Source of the DNA: Lumbricus rubellus
Taxonomy: Eukaryota; Annelida; Clitellata; Crassiclitellata; Lumbricidae
DNA: 64,000 bases
Assembly: GCA_945859605.1 (NCBI GenBank)
Contig: OX243816.1
Location: forward strand, 37,546,676 to 37,610,675
Reading direction: 5' to 3'
A program made the translations under genes and the position numbers. Positions 21,238 through 30,800 of the stretch are shown in pieces (position 1 is the stretch's first letter; every line of letters starts with the position of its first letter). Under the pieces are notes generated by a model, which saw only the letters and a program-made list of their open reading frames with translations, had not been told where the DNA came from and ran no database searches.

Positions 21238-21636
21238 ATGTCGAGACCAATACACAAATTTGGAACTAAACCAACTAGACCGGTAGAGGATAGAACGCAG
21301 CCCGTTTCAATCTTTTGGAAGATTACGAGCGGTGCTACTCGCGTCCCAGTAAGACAACTAGGAGGTCTGCGATGGGAGATTTTTGCGCAAAATTATATTA
21401 CGATACAACCAAAGGCGGCAAATACGCTAAGGCTTGGACTGGGTGTAGAAATGGCGGCAGGTCTTTGTCTCGTTTCCCTCAGACAGAGTATCAAAGAACG
21501 ACGATGCAGCCTACTAGACGGAGTGATTTCAGAAGATGTGATTGATGATATCATAGTTTCCATTCAAAACAACTCCGATTCGGCGGTAACGATAAACGAA
21601 GGAGATTCGCTATGCTGTGTAAACTACCAACGGTAA
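21238..21636 (+). CDS. dUTPase-fold-like protein, catalytic motif degenerate
   Basis: 132 residues. The second half follows the trimeric dUTPase pattern: a Gly-rich segment (LGLGVEMAAG), then LLDGVISEDVIDDIIVSIQN where the enzymes have GVID-x2-Y-x-G-x-I, then NNSDSAVTINEGDSLCCVNY in place of the N-x-S...GD-x-I-x-Q element. The catalytic Asp/Tyr are not conserved (S and V here) and the C-terminal Gly-rich loop is missing. I infer a dUTPase-derived structural or binding protein and not an active nucleotidohydrolase. The frame overlaps an upstream-start version of the next gene; with the ATG chosen for that gene the spacer is 29 bp. Confidence 0.5.
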   Translation: MSRPIHKFGTKPTRPVEDRTQPVSIFWKITSGATRVPVRQLGGLRWEIFAQNYITIQPKAANTLRLGLGVEMAAGLCLVSLRQSIKERRCSLLDGVISEDVIDDIIVSIQNNSDSAVTINEGDSLCCVNYQR

Positions 21637-21665
21637 AAAAATATATATTGCTAATAAATAAAAGA

Positions 21666-22364
21666 ATGGAATACGAAGGCATCAAACTCTATCCAAACCT
21701 AACAAATATAACACCCTCCGCGCCGGAAGGTGAAATACAAATAGCCGCAGGGTCTGCACAAACGTATCGACTTCAGAAGATTAGCGAAATCAAAAAGGAG
21801 ATCGAGCAAGAACGCGACAAAAGAGCAGCGTTGAGTAAAAAGTACCATAGAAGTGTGAGCGTAATCGGCGTAGTAGACAACGTCCTCATGGCGGTCACGA
21901 TGGGGCTCGGAATTTCGGGAATCGGCGTACTAGCCACCATAATTGCAACCCCCATCGCTATTGCTATGGAAGGGACAGCGCTAGGTGCGGGGCTATTGAG
22001 TATAATTGGCAGCCGAATCTGTAAAAAGCTCGCCCTGAAGGCGGAGAAGCATGAAAAGATCAAAACGCTAGCTGATGCGAAGCTCAACACGATCAGCGAC
22101 CATATTTCAAAAGCACTCGTGGATGATCACATTTCAGACGAGGAATATTCTCTGATTCTAAGTGAGATTGAAAAATTCAATGGCATGAAAGAAGAAATCA
22201 AAAGTAAGTCGAAAGTTGCGGCGGCCGCGATGGACGAGGAAACGAAACAATCTCTCATCGACCGAGGAAGAGAAGAAGTTAGGCAGTCCTTTCAAAGCAT
22301 GTTTGAGAAAAATACCGAATCTGTGAAAAAGACGACTAACGTGAACATGTACGAAATCATGTAG
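21666..22364 (+). CDS. Predicted membrane protein with coiled-coil flanks
   Basis: 232 residues from ATG 21666; an earlier in-frame Met (21612) lies inside the preceding gene. Residues 35-60 are charged and helical. Residues 66-116 hold two adjacent hydrophobic Gly/Ala/Ile-rich segments (VLMAVTMGLGISGIGVLATI, then TPIAIAMEGTALGAGLLSII). Residues 117-225 are a charged helix-rich tail. I do not recognise a characterised family. Among capsid genes it could be a virion membrane or entry protein, or a membrane-active lytic protein; this is inference. Confidence 0.7.
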   Translation: MEYEGIKLYPNLTNITPSAPEGEIQIAAGSAQTYRLQKISEIKKEIEQERDKRAALSKKYHRSVSVIGVVDNVLMAVTMGLGISGIGVLATIIATPIAIAMEGTALGAGLLSIIGSRICKKLALKAEKHEKIKTLADAKLNTISDHISKALVDDHISDEEYSLILSEIEKFNGMKEEIKSKSKVAAAAMDEETKQSLIDRGREEVRQSFQSMFEKNTESVKKTTNVNMYEIM

Positions 22365-22528
22365 ACTTGTAGAGTTTTGTAGAGTTTTGTATACCTATGT
22401 AGACCTATGTCGCTATGTCTGAAAATACGTCTAACTTGTGTTTTTACACATGTCGAAAAACATGTCGAAAAACACGTCGAAAAACACGCCGGAAAACATG
22501 TCGAAAAACATTAAATTTTTTATTAAAA
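22365..22528 (+). promoter_or_regulatory. Long spacer with 12-bp tandem repeats
   Basis: At 164 bp this is the only long spacer in the plus-strand block. 22447-22511 holds about five 12-bp units (ACATGTCGAAAA). The ATG at 22415 reads these as Cys-Arg-Lys-Thr repeats; I regard that extension as spurious and place the next start at 22529. Confidence 0.5.
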
Positions 22529-23431
22529 ATGTCGTTTCTAAAGATAGATGACCCGGCGAAAAGAAATTTCATAGTCGAAGAGTTTCTGAAGTCCAAGAAG
22601 AATATTCAACAGAACTTTTTATCGGAGAGATTGGGGGATTCGGGGCTGCAACAAGAATTAACCAAGCTGTACAAGCCTATCGTCGATTCGCAATCCGCAA
22701 TTTCCAAAGAGCAAAATGTCTTACTATCCGCCATCAAAGAAAACTCGATAGCTACTACAAACGCACTACAGACGCTACCCGCTTCGTTGAAGATTCAATT
22801 TCCTCAGTATCCCTCGATAGAAGCGTATAGCGACGATCCGACTGAGGATATTAGAACTTTAGAATTAGGCGATGTAGCCACCAAGTACCTTCATCAATAC
22901 GCCTCCGATAGAAAAATCGTAGACACGACGTTCGGAATACGATCAAAAAATAGTCAATTCTACATCGGCGACACTCCGATTTTTATTCAAGGAGACGATG
23001 TGACGGTTGGAAATAAGACGTATAGCGGAACACCGGGGCTTTGGGAGTTGTTGACGATGAAACAGCCGAACACGTCGATATACGATAATAATGATAGAGA
23101 CGATTACGCCGAGATTCTACTCGCGACGGATGCTATCAGACAGCCAAAAAATCCCAACAAACCGAAAGCATCTTCGAGCGTCAAATATAGAGAAATTATC
23201 AAGCCGATATGGGAAAAGAGGACTCGTAATGCGGTGGGTAAAGGCGTGGGTGGTGTAATCGTTATTTCCGAAGATCCAAACGTCTTAGCGAAACAGCTAG
23301 AACTACGATTTCAAAGCTTCAAAGCAGGTAATACCGGCGTGAGAAACGAGATAGTGGCGATGTGCGACGCGTTATTGAGGCAGGAAGTGCTGAGTAAAGA
23401 TGCTTACAAAAATATAATGATGACATTGTAA
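22529..23431 (+). CDS. DUF8207-like Polinton protein
   Basis: 300 residues from the A-rich-leader ATG at 22529. The block IGDTPIFIQGDDVTV...YSGTPGLWELL (about 146-175) followed by YAEILLATDAI and a basic SSVKYREI stretch matches a domain of unknown function widespread in invertebrate mobile elements (DUF8207). The N-terminal half looks helical and may be coiled coil. Its place just before the pVI-like and capsid genes suggests a virion role, unproven. Nothing is broken. Confidence 0.7.
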   Translation: MSFLKIDDPAKRNFIVEEFLKSKKNIQQNFLSERLGDSGLQQELTKLYKPIVDSQSAISKEQNVLLSAIKENSIATTNALQTLPASLKIQFPQYPSIEAYSDDPTEDIRTLELGDVATKYLHQYASDRKIVDTTFGIRSKNSQFYIGDTPIFIQGDDVTVGNKTYSGTPGLWELLTMKQPNTSIYDNNDRDDYAEILLATDAIRQPKNPNKPKASSSVKYREIIKPIWEKRTRNAVGKGVGGVIVISEDPNVLAKQLELRFQSFKAGNTGVRNEIVAMCDALLRQEVLSKDAYKNIMMTL

Positions 23432-23443
23432 AATGCAGGAAAA

Positions 23444-23893
23444 ATGCAAGTCATTAATAGAAGGAGGTATAGAAAACAATACGTTATCGGAGGATCGGGA
23501 ATATTCGATACAATTTCGGGATTTTTCAAACGACTAGTAACGTCGAACGCCGCCAAACAATTAGCAACGACCGCTCTCAACGCGGGTAAAGACGTGGCGA
23601 AAGAAATTGGGAAAAAGGCCATCGATGTTGGGAAAACAACCGCAATCGACGCTGGCAAACGATTAGTGGACAAAGCAGTGACCAAACTGTTTACTCCTGC
23701 TCCTACTCCCACCTCCAAGAAAATTACGCCAGAAACTAGACAAATTTTAGAGCGGCTGAGTGGCGTCGGGTCGAGTCCAAATATCCCGAATATTAATAAT
23801 CTGATGATGGGGGATGGCCTGAAGAAGAACGACGCCATATCGATACAAGATTTAGTACGCTCGCTAAACGGCGGCGGAATGAAGGTCGCGTAA
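23444..23893 (+). CDS. Adenovirus pVI-like minor capsid protein, candidate protease substrate
   Basis: 149 residues. A basic N-terminus is followed by an amphipathic helix (GIFDTISGFFKRLV, 19-32), an Ala/Lys-rich middle, a Pro/Thr linker (TPAPTPTS) and a Gly-rich end. This layout recalls adenovirus pVI, whose amphipathic helix disrupts membranes. Four places fit the adenain rule (M/I/L)-x-G-x|G or x-G-G|x: after S18, V108, D124 and G144. The gene lies 12 bp after its upstream neighbour and 27 bp before the MCP. Confidence 0.65.
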   Translation: MQVINRRRYRKQYVIGGSGIFDTISGFFKRLVTSNAAKQLATTALNAGKDVAKEIGKKAIDVGKTTAIDAGKRLVDKAVTKLFTPAPTPTSKKITPETRQILERLSGVGSSPNIPNINNLMMGDGLKKNDAISIQDLVRSLNGGGMKVA

Positions 23894-23920
23894 AAAATAT
23901 ATTATCGCGTAGTAGTAAAA

Positions 23921-25225
23921 ATGCAATCATCCGATATTCTGAGATTTACCGAACAACCATTGAGCGATGAAAGCGTCGAACGTTACGAATGGTACGAGTA
24001 TGAGCCGATATCGGGGGCGAATCTAAACACCTCCGGCGAGATTAGAATAAATATCGAACTTCAAGATCTATTTTGTCATCCAGCAGAATCTTACCTGCTG
24101 TTCGAGGGTAGATTGACGAAGGCGGTCAACAACAACACCTTCTACGTCAATGCCGATGAAGCAACCCTTACGAATAATGGGCTCATGCATCTTTTCAGTC
24201 AAATTTCGTATTCACTGTCGAATCAGGAAATTGAATCGTTATTTCACCCGGGTCAAGCAACGACGATGCTCGGATTACTCAAATACCCGAATGATTTTCA
24301 ACTAGCTCAAGGATTGAATCAGTTGTGGTACAAGGACAGCGGAGCGACGGCTGCTATCGCGGATAATCAGGGTTTCGCCGTGAGACAGGCGTATATAATT
24401 CAAAAACCAAATGCCAAAGGTACTTTTAGCTTTGTTGTTCCATTGAAGCATATTTTCGGATTTTGCGATGATTACGACAAGGTTGTTTTTGGTGTGAAAC
24501 ATACGCTAACTCTGGTTCGTAAAGCCGATGATGACGCAATTTTTAGACTCGCCGGCGCGGGCGCAGCGGATGCAGGGAAAGTTAGGCTGGATAAAATCTC
24601 ATGGTTCATGCCGCACGTTATTCCCGCGGATATGGAGAAGATGCAATTGTACAAAACGATCGAATCGAAAGCGTCGCTGCCAGTTGCGTACAGAGCCCGT
24701 CAATGCGATACCACCTCCGTCGCACAGTCGACTAATTTTAGCTGGAGACTTAGCGTCAAGACATTACCTGAGAAGCCTAGGTACATCATCTTGGGTTTTC
24801 AAACCGACAAAAGCGGCGATCAACTACACAATCCATCCGTTTTCGATCATTGCGATCTGAAGAACATGTTCGTGATGATGAACCAGGACCGATACCCAGT
24901 TGTCGACTACAACCTATCATTTCCGAATCAACAATTCGCGCGGGCGTACCGAGCAGCAGCCGCGTTCAGTGAAAAATACTATGGAATGGACGAACTAATG
25001 ACGCAATGCAATATCACACCCTCGGACTTCAAAGATCTGTTTCCGATTATGGTGTTTGACGTGAGCAAGCAATCTGAGCGTCTGAAGTCATCGGTGGTCG
25101 ATATCCAGATCAAAGGCACGTTCAATACGGCGCCGCCAGCTAATACGGAAGCGTACGCAATGGTGATTTCAGACAAGTTACTGAGGTTTCAATCGGATGG
25201 ACAGAAAATGAGTGTGGTATATTGA
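23921..25225 (+). CDS. MCP: Double jelly-roll major capsid protein
   Basis: 434 residues, forming the hexon-like shell. Recognisable features are the N-terminal strand region (EWYEYEPISG...GEIRINIELQD), the conserved FSQISYSLSNQEIE segment, FSFVVPLKHIFGF, and late FVMMNQDRYPV and FKDLFPIMVFDVS segments. Position after the pVI-like gene and distinctive sequence match Polinton and adintovirus hexons. It is the last gene of the plus-strand block and converges on the fibre genes. The frame is complete and starts GTAAAAATG. Confidence 0.88.
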   Translation: MQSSDILRFTEQPLSDESVERYEWYEYEPISGANLNTSGEIRINIELQDLFCHPAESYLLFEGRLTKAVNNNTFYVNADEATLTNNGLMHLFSQISYSLSNQEIESLFHPGQATTMLGLLKYPNDFQLAQGLNQLWYKDSGATAAIADNQGFAVRQAYIIQKPNAKGTFSFVVPLKHIFGFCDDYDKVVFGVKHTLTLVRKADDDAIFRLAGAGAADAGKVRLDKISWFMPHVIPADMEKMQLYKTIESKASLPVAYRARQCDTTSVAQSTNFSWRLSVKTLPEKPRYIILGFQTDKSGDQLHNPSVFDHCDLKNMFVMMNQDRYPVVDYNLSFPNQQFARAYRAAAAFSEKYYGMDELMTQCNITPSDFKDLFPIMVFDVSKQSERLKSSVVDIQIKGTFNTAPPANTEAYAMVISDKLLRFQSDGQKMSVVY

Positions 25226-25259
25226 AGAAAGATAACGTTGAAGAATAATGAGACTTACA

Positions 25260-25293
25260 GATACCTATCGCGCGTATATGAACGATAGGTATC
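25260..25293. terminator. Stem-loop between convergent MCP and fibre genes
   Basis: GATACCTATC (25260-25269) and GATAGGTATC (25284-25293) form a perfect 10-bp stem with a 14-nt loop. It lies in the 77-bp gap between two convergent stop codons, and being symmetrical it could act for both transcripts. The role as a 3'-end signal is inferred. Confidence 0.45.
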
Positions 25294-25302
25294 TACGGTT
25301 AC

Positions 25303-26220
25303 CTAGTACAAAAACTCGACCTGCAATCCGGCTCCGGCCCTGAGAAGAAGGCGACCGGCTGTTGGAGTGTTTCCGGATGTGGCAGAATATACCTTCATAC
25401 CGAGCTTATCGTTGGCGTTGAAAAATATGGCGACGGTTGGTAATACGAGCGATACTATGATGTCGGCTGTTTGCCCGCCCACCGTGTATTCAAAAAGTTC
25501 GTTATTATGTATCTCGTCTTTGACATACGCAACCCTGATTGTTTTTACGCTCGGACTGTCATTTCCTATCAAGAATTTCGCGTATCCACTAAGTCGATAT
25601 ACGCCTGTACGAGGAATAGTTATTAAGCCCAAGGACGTCGTATACGCCGAATCCGTATTGATAGCAACGACCGTTAATTGATGGTGCATTACATATGCGC
25701 CTGAGAATGCTCCACCATGCGTTGCATATGTGCCCGAGAATGCGCCGCCACCACTTACGATTGCGGATGCTCCTCCGTCACCCTCTCTCAGCACACAAAT
25801 AGCCAGTCCGGTTGTAGGTCTCCAATTCGGGGACAATGCTGGTGCCGCTGTTATAGCTCCAGCCGTTCCTTCGAACCTATATGTAATACCGCTCGTCGTA
25901 TTTCTCACTAGATTGCCCGGGGATACCCTCGTACCCGAAACGTAATCTCTAATACCGGTAGGCCCAGCGCTATTAGTGATTTTATCGGCGACTAGGGCAA
26001 TAGCTTGTCCCCAACTTAGTGCTTCATCCATTCCCGCATCCGGATTATTCGTTACAGGCAGGCCTTTGATGCAGCTGCCATTCATATTTAGATTCCCAGT
26101 CGCCGGATTTGCTCCATCCAACCTTAGAAAAGTACTGTTTACTTGGGACAGCGTAACGCCTCCTGCAATTATTCTTTGAGTAGATCCTGAATCTGTATGT
26201 CCAAATTTATCAACAGGCAT
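25303..26220 (-). CDS. Fibre-like protein 1 (shared anchor, C1q/TNF-like head)
   Basis: 305 residues. Residues 1-55 (MPVDKFGHTDSGSTQR...STFLRLDGANPATGNLNMNG) are nearly identical to fibre-like protein 2 and resemble phage tail-fibre repeats of the TGxLxMxG type. A tandem 11-residue duplication lies at about 159-179 (GGAFSGTYATH, GGAFSGAYVMH). The last ~120 residues (ITIPRTGVYRLSGYAKFL ... LQVEFLY) look like a C1q/TNF-type jelly roll. I infer a trimeric spike with a receptor-binding head. Spacing to fibre 2 is 24 bp. Annotation as a fibre is structural inference. Confidence 0.65.
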   Translation of the reverse strand: MPVDKFGHTDSGSTQRIIAGGVTLSQVNSTFLRLDGANPATGNLNMNGSCIKGLPVTNNPDAGMDEALSWGQAIALVADKITNSAGPTGIRDYVSGTRVSPGNLVRNTTSGITYRFEGTAGAITAAPALSPNWRPTTGLAICVLREGDGGASAIVSGGGAFSGTYATHGGAFSGAYVMHHQLTVVAINTDSAYTTSLGLITIPRTGVYRLSGYAKFLIGNDSPSVKTIRVAYVKDEIHNNELFEYTVGGQTADIIVSLVLPTVAIFFNANDKLGMKVYSATSGNTPTAGRLLLRAGAGLQVEFLY

Positions 26221-26244
26221 TTTGAATATAATAATTTTTATTAA

Positions 26245-26994
26245 TTAGGGCCGTATGAATACCGCTGAAAAGTCTCTAGCTAATATGCGCGTAGCGATAG
26301 ATGAAAAAGCGTGTATGTTGAGGTAATCGAACTCGTCTAGAAAAACTACGGCACTACCGGTTGAATGGTTGTACGAACCTCCCGTAGCCCCTCCGCCTGC
26401 AATTTGCATGTACGACACCCCATTTTTATACAGGTGGACGGTGCCATACGCGGAATTACTATTGTTACAAAATTCTATGTACGCCGAAACGATATAGTAC
26501 CCGGCTTTACTGGGGAAGAAAGAAGTCGTTCCGTTACCCTGTTCAATACCGTGTCTTGCGGTACCGCATCTTATTACGTCAAAAGTAACTGCAGTGTGAG
26601 TTCTAGCGAGTATAGCCTGTTGAGTTGAACTGTAAGCACTAACCGCGGGCCCTACCACCGTCGCCACTTTCGAAGTAAGTTGTTCATCGACGTATTTCTT
26701 ATTCGTCAAATGATTATTGTCGGTCGGAACGTCGTCGTGATTCCGCAGTAAATCTATTACTTGCCCCCGACTCACAGCCTCGTCTATTCCCGCTTCCGGA
26801 GTATTCGCTGTATTCGCTGTATTCGTTGTAGGCAGACCTCTAATAGTATGGCCACTCATATTTAGATCTCCAGTCGCGGGGTTTGCTCCATCCAGCCTTA
26901 GAAAAGTACTGTTTACTTGACTTTCAGTAACTCCGCCAGCAATTACTCTTTGAGTAGATCCTGAATCTGTATGTCCAAATTTATCGACAGGCAT
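26245..26994 (-). CDS. Fibre-like protein 2 (shared anchor, C1q-like head)
   Basis: 249 residues. The anchor differs from fibre 1 at about seven of the first 55 positions. The middle has DNNHLTNKKYVDEQL, a motif common in phage tail fibres and absent from fibre 1. The head (about 135-249) reads FFPSKAGYYIVSAYIEF, VHLYKNG, STGSAVVFLDEFDYLNIHAF, SAVFI, the strand order expected of a C1q/TNF-like domain. The two genes are tandem paralogues sharing a virion-attachment end with unrelated-looking heads. Confidence 0.68.
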   Translation of the reverse strand: MPVDKFGHTDSGSTQRVIAGGVTESQVNSTFLRLDGANPATGDLNMSGHTIRGLPTTNTANTANTPEAGIDEAVSRGQVIDLLRNHDDVPTDNNHLTNKKYVDEQLTSKVATVVGPAVSAYSSTQQAILARTHTAVTFDVIRCGTARHGIEQGNGTTSFFPSKAGYYIVSAYIEFCNNSNSAYGTVHLYKNGVSYMQIAGGGATGGSYNHSTGSAVVFLDEFDYLNIHAFSSIATRILARDFSAVFIRP

Positions 26995-27016
26995 TTTTTA
27001 CATCTGAATATAATTT

Positions 27017-27451
27017 TCAATGCAGGCTGTTTATAACTTCTTGAAAACTCACTCCATCTTTACATGTTTTTTTCAGGACGTGCAGGCATAAATGACCGCA
27101 AAACACTTCGTTGTCGGGCTGTACGCGTTCGCTATTGTAGTACACGGGACTCTGCAAATACTTTACCAGTTCTGTAGGAGGGGACAGGCCATAGCTGTCG
27201 AAATATATTTTATCCTCACCGTTCTTTGAAAAAGCGACCCAGTGCGAGCCGGTTCCATTAGAATCGTCTAGATTTAGAATGCCACACTCGTTCCGGTTAG
27301 GTTTCTTTGGGAGCTCGTCTCTGAGAAATACTCCCCGGAAATTAGGGATATTGAGCTTTTTCGCGGCATCTAGTAGTTCAAAATTTGTCAACGGATGATT
27401 CGGGAGAATAACGCCTTCGACATTTATATTTTTCACAGTTGTATAGCTCAT
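27017..27451 (-). CDS. PRO: Adenain-like maturation cysteine protease
   Basis: 144 residues. The Ulp1/adenain catalytic set is visible: His70 in GTGSHWVAF, Asp85 in KIYFDSYGLSPP, Gln111 in ERVQPDNEVF, and Cys118 in FCGHLCLHVL. This protease would cleave capsid precursors during assembly; likely substrates are the pVI-like and Gly-rich proteins of the plus-strand block. The length is slightly short but all active residues are present. Spacers on both sides are 22 bp. Confidence 0.92.
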   Translation of the reverse strand: MSYTTVKNINVEGVILPNHPLTNFELLDAAKKLNIPNFRGVFLRDELPKKPNRNECGILNLDDSNGTGSHWVAFSKNGEDKIYFDSYGLSPPTELVKYLQSPVYYNSERVQPDNEVFCGHLCLHVLKKTCKDGVSFQEVINSLH

Positions 27452-27473
27452 TTTAATATTTCATCTAGATGTT

Positions 27474-27803
27474 TCACAAACTAATGAGCTTTCGAGCTTC
27501 TACGCATGCGAGATAATATTTATGTCTGCAATTTTTGCATTCATTCGCCTTTCCATCTTTTTGAAATCGATTGTTGACGTATTCCGATATGTTCTGATTT
27601 ACCTTACACCGGCTGCAAACTTTTGTGTCTTTTGTCTCCCTAATTTCCTGTCTTGCGTATTTGTGTGCAAGCTCTTTCACTTTGGCATTTTTACAAATTT
27701 TACAGCTGGGGTAATACCCGCTCTTCTGTGAGTTATCTTTGTGAAATTCGTCCAAGCTTTTTTCTATTTTGCATTTAGAACACACTTTTTTTGCCGCATC
27801 CAT
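27474..27803 (-). CDS. Small tandem zinc-finger protein
   Basis: 109 residues made of two copies of a four-cysteine unit: C8/C11 with C34/C37, and C63/C66 with C89/C92 (KVCSKCKIEKSLDEF and KVCSRCKVNQNISEY). This resembles the zinc-binding half of endonuclease VII-like proteins found in phages, large DNA viruses and Polintons, but no HNH residues are visible. It may bind nucleic acid next to PolB, from which it is 16 bp away. Confidence 0.65.
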   Translation of the reverse strand: MDAAKKVCSKCKIEKSLDEFHKDNSQKSGYYPSCKICKNAKVKELAHKYARQEIRETKDTKVCSRCKVNQNISEYVNNRFQKDGKANECKNCRHKYYLACVEARKLISL

Positions 27804-27819
27804 TTTATATTAGTGTAAA

Positions 27820-30800
27820 TTATTCTTTATTTTGTTTAGTTTTCAGCGTGTAGTGCCCATAGGCTAGGGTGTGGATCCCGTCGTCCATTATTACTCTTTT
27901 GTCGTCGTTTGCTGAGAGAGCTATTTTATTTACTTCTTCGGTGTAAATTTCATGGCGATAGGAGCGAATGACGTTCATCGCTCTCGACTGTTGTCTTTTC
28001 GTAAACACGCAGTCTTTGTAATCTGCGTGAGTGATTGATTTCTTGACGACGTTCTTTTTCACACCCTTACATTTCTTGTAGTCTTCACCCGCCATTTTGT
28101 AAGAGTACAACTTGGATCGCAGCCCGACAAATTCTTCAATCTGTTTTCCCGCGGCCTCGTCTTTGAACATACCAACCACTTTTTTATTAGCGCCAGATTC
28201 TATACCTGACGGATGATCGCTCGGATAGTCTGAAGTATCGAACATACTTTGGACGTCGGGGGAAATATCTTTGTAGAAGTCTTCCGTTTTAATTTCATAC
28301 GCCAAAGAATCGGTATCGGTGAATAATAGCTTGGCCCTATCTCCGTACTTGGCCTTGATGTAATTATAATGAAACTCATACATGAGCGTCTTACTGATGT
28401 CTAATATACACATTCCTAGATATATCGGCTTGTTGTAAAACAACTTGGTCTTTTTCATGTGAACGGCGATGAGGTTTTCGTCGAAAATCGTTCGTCTGTC
28501 GTAATTGGTTTTCGCGGCTAGCTTGATGGCTTCCTTCTCACCACTCACCAGTCGTATGTCAACTCGATTCTCGATAGCTTCCATTGTTTTACCGAAAACG
28601 CTATTGTTCATCAGTTTGAAAAAGTCTTTCTCAAAATCGTTCGTAGCTTTCGTTCTCAGGTTGGTATTCAGATCGATATACTTTTTCAGCCAGGCACTTT
28701 CCACGAATTTTATTCCCCGATGTATTTTTACGATTTTCAATCCGAGACGTTCATACAATTTTAAATTTTCGTAATGAACGACGTACTTTACTTTGTCATT
28801 CAAGTTTGGAATGAGTTTCGCTACATCTGATCCCGCAGGTTTTACACTCTCTGGAGCTAGTGGATAATCATTATGCAGGTCGTGCAATTCTTTTGGATAT
28901 TCTAAGTCGACTTCCAACACACATCCCACTCCATCTCGTTCGGTAATGTTCCTCCAATCATTCAATTCGTCATCGTTCATCCATTCAAACCCATGAGTTG
29001 GTAACGGTTTGCTCATCGCCCATCCGTACAAGTTGTTCGCGTCCAAGTATGGAATGAATACTGAATGTTGGGTGGGATTGAAAGCTTCTCCCATGTACTC
29101 GTTGTTCGCTTTCGCGTATCGATGTGAAATCGTGCTGACACCTCCCCGTATTCCCTGCTTGATCATCAGTAACATATCGTAGTCACTCAACAACTCCAAC
29201 TCTACACCAGTCGTCTTCAACGCCGCATCCCATGCAAGTCCCGGGCTAGTGTAGTACCACGCAGGATCTAGGTTGTAGTGCTTCATACAGACGTCTCTGA
29301 AGTTTTCGAACACATCCGCTAATAATAGAACATCCGATAAATTATACAAGTCGTGATATTGGCGTAATGTTTTGCATTCAAATTTGTCCCATACCGTTTT
29401 CGCGTGCGCGTAATCTTTTTCACTAATACCCGAATCGTTTAGTTTTGAATAGAAGGCATGTTTTGGCGGCAATTCGGTTTCGTTTAATCTTTCAACACCA
29501 TCTACGTAATCATACGGGTAAACGCCTTTTCGGAGTAAAAGATCCAGCTTCTCACCCTCAAAATATTTCCCTAAATTCTTGCACTGGTCTTTCTGAAGAT
29601 TTTTCGATAACGCGTCGAGACTCGAGGGCATGAATCTAAAACTATCGATGAAACGTAATTCGCGCTTGACTTCTCTCTCTTTTCCATCTGCGTCTACAAA
29701 CTTATCGACGACGACCTCTCTGCTGAATGAGATATACTTTTCTTCGTTGCAGGGAATGCATTTGATTTTCTCGCCGTGTTCGCCCCGTAATTTCTTGATA
29801 AATAAATGGCTGTCATAACCGGTCAAATTGTGAAATACGACGGGGAAGAACTTGGGGACTTTGTATTTCAGATTACAAAGGTTGTGAGCGGCACCTCTAA
29901 ATTTTCCAGTCAAATGACAGTGATCTCGTACTCGTTTTTCATCGCCTATAAATTCTCCTTCGCATATATGGCAAACAGTAGCCGAGTCGAAGAGCACCTG
30001 CTCTTTCTTGCCGAATATCATCTTCTTGGGGAATTTGAACTCGTTGTATATTCGTTTTACATTTTCTTCGATAGAGTCTATGAATAACTGAGCAACATCG
30101 TCGTCTTCGTTTTCAGCTGTAAAACGCACCGGCTCTTGGGAATAAACTTCATCGTCGAAGCATTTCAAATGATAACAAAACGAGCTGGGCGTATGTTTTT
30201 GATACTTGTTGGTGTAAGACGTGCTAGGAACGGGCTGACATGTACCGATAGGTTTGATGAACGATTCAAAGTCGGCAAAATACAAAAACGGTACACGCAT
30301 CTTTCTATAATAATGTGTAAAACTTAGCATAGTCCCAGGTTCTGGAAGTTCTATTCGTTGGGCGTCCTGCTGCGAACAGTACTCAGTATGTTTGTGAAGC
30401 GATTCTTTTCTACTGAATCCTATCAAGCATCTTTTGCAATAGTACATTGATGTAGTAGTATTTTCTGTTTTCACCACCATCAGTCTATTGAAATTCTTGA
30501 TCCAACAATAATGCTTCTTTTCTCCATCAGAAATGAGTAATAGATCTACACACCTATCATTCTCATGCTTTGATATATATAGTGGGAATACATTCACTTC
30601 TTTCTCGTAACCAAAAACATTAATACTAATATTATTATTTTTCTCAAACTTACCTATCACATTAGCATCCGCTGCTACTGGGAATTCAATACCAGACCAA
30701 TTGAGTTCCTCAGACTGTCTAATTAATTCTTTCGTTATTCTCTCCGGATGTTCTTCAACGGGGTTTACAGCTCTCGCTACACACCACTTGAAGCATTCCT

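Noticed and set aside
22415..22528. N-terminal extension of the DUF8207-like protein (Cys-Arg-Lys-Thr repeats)
   Set aside because: It is the translation of a 12-bp repeat; ATG 22529 has the A-rich leader typical of this element.
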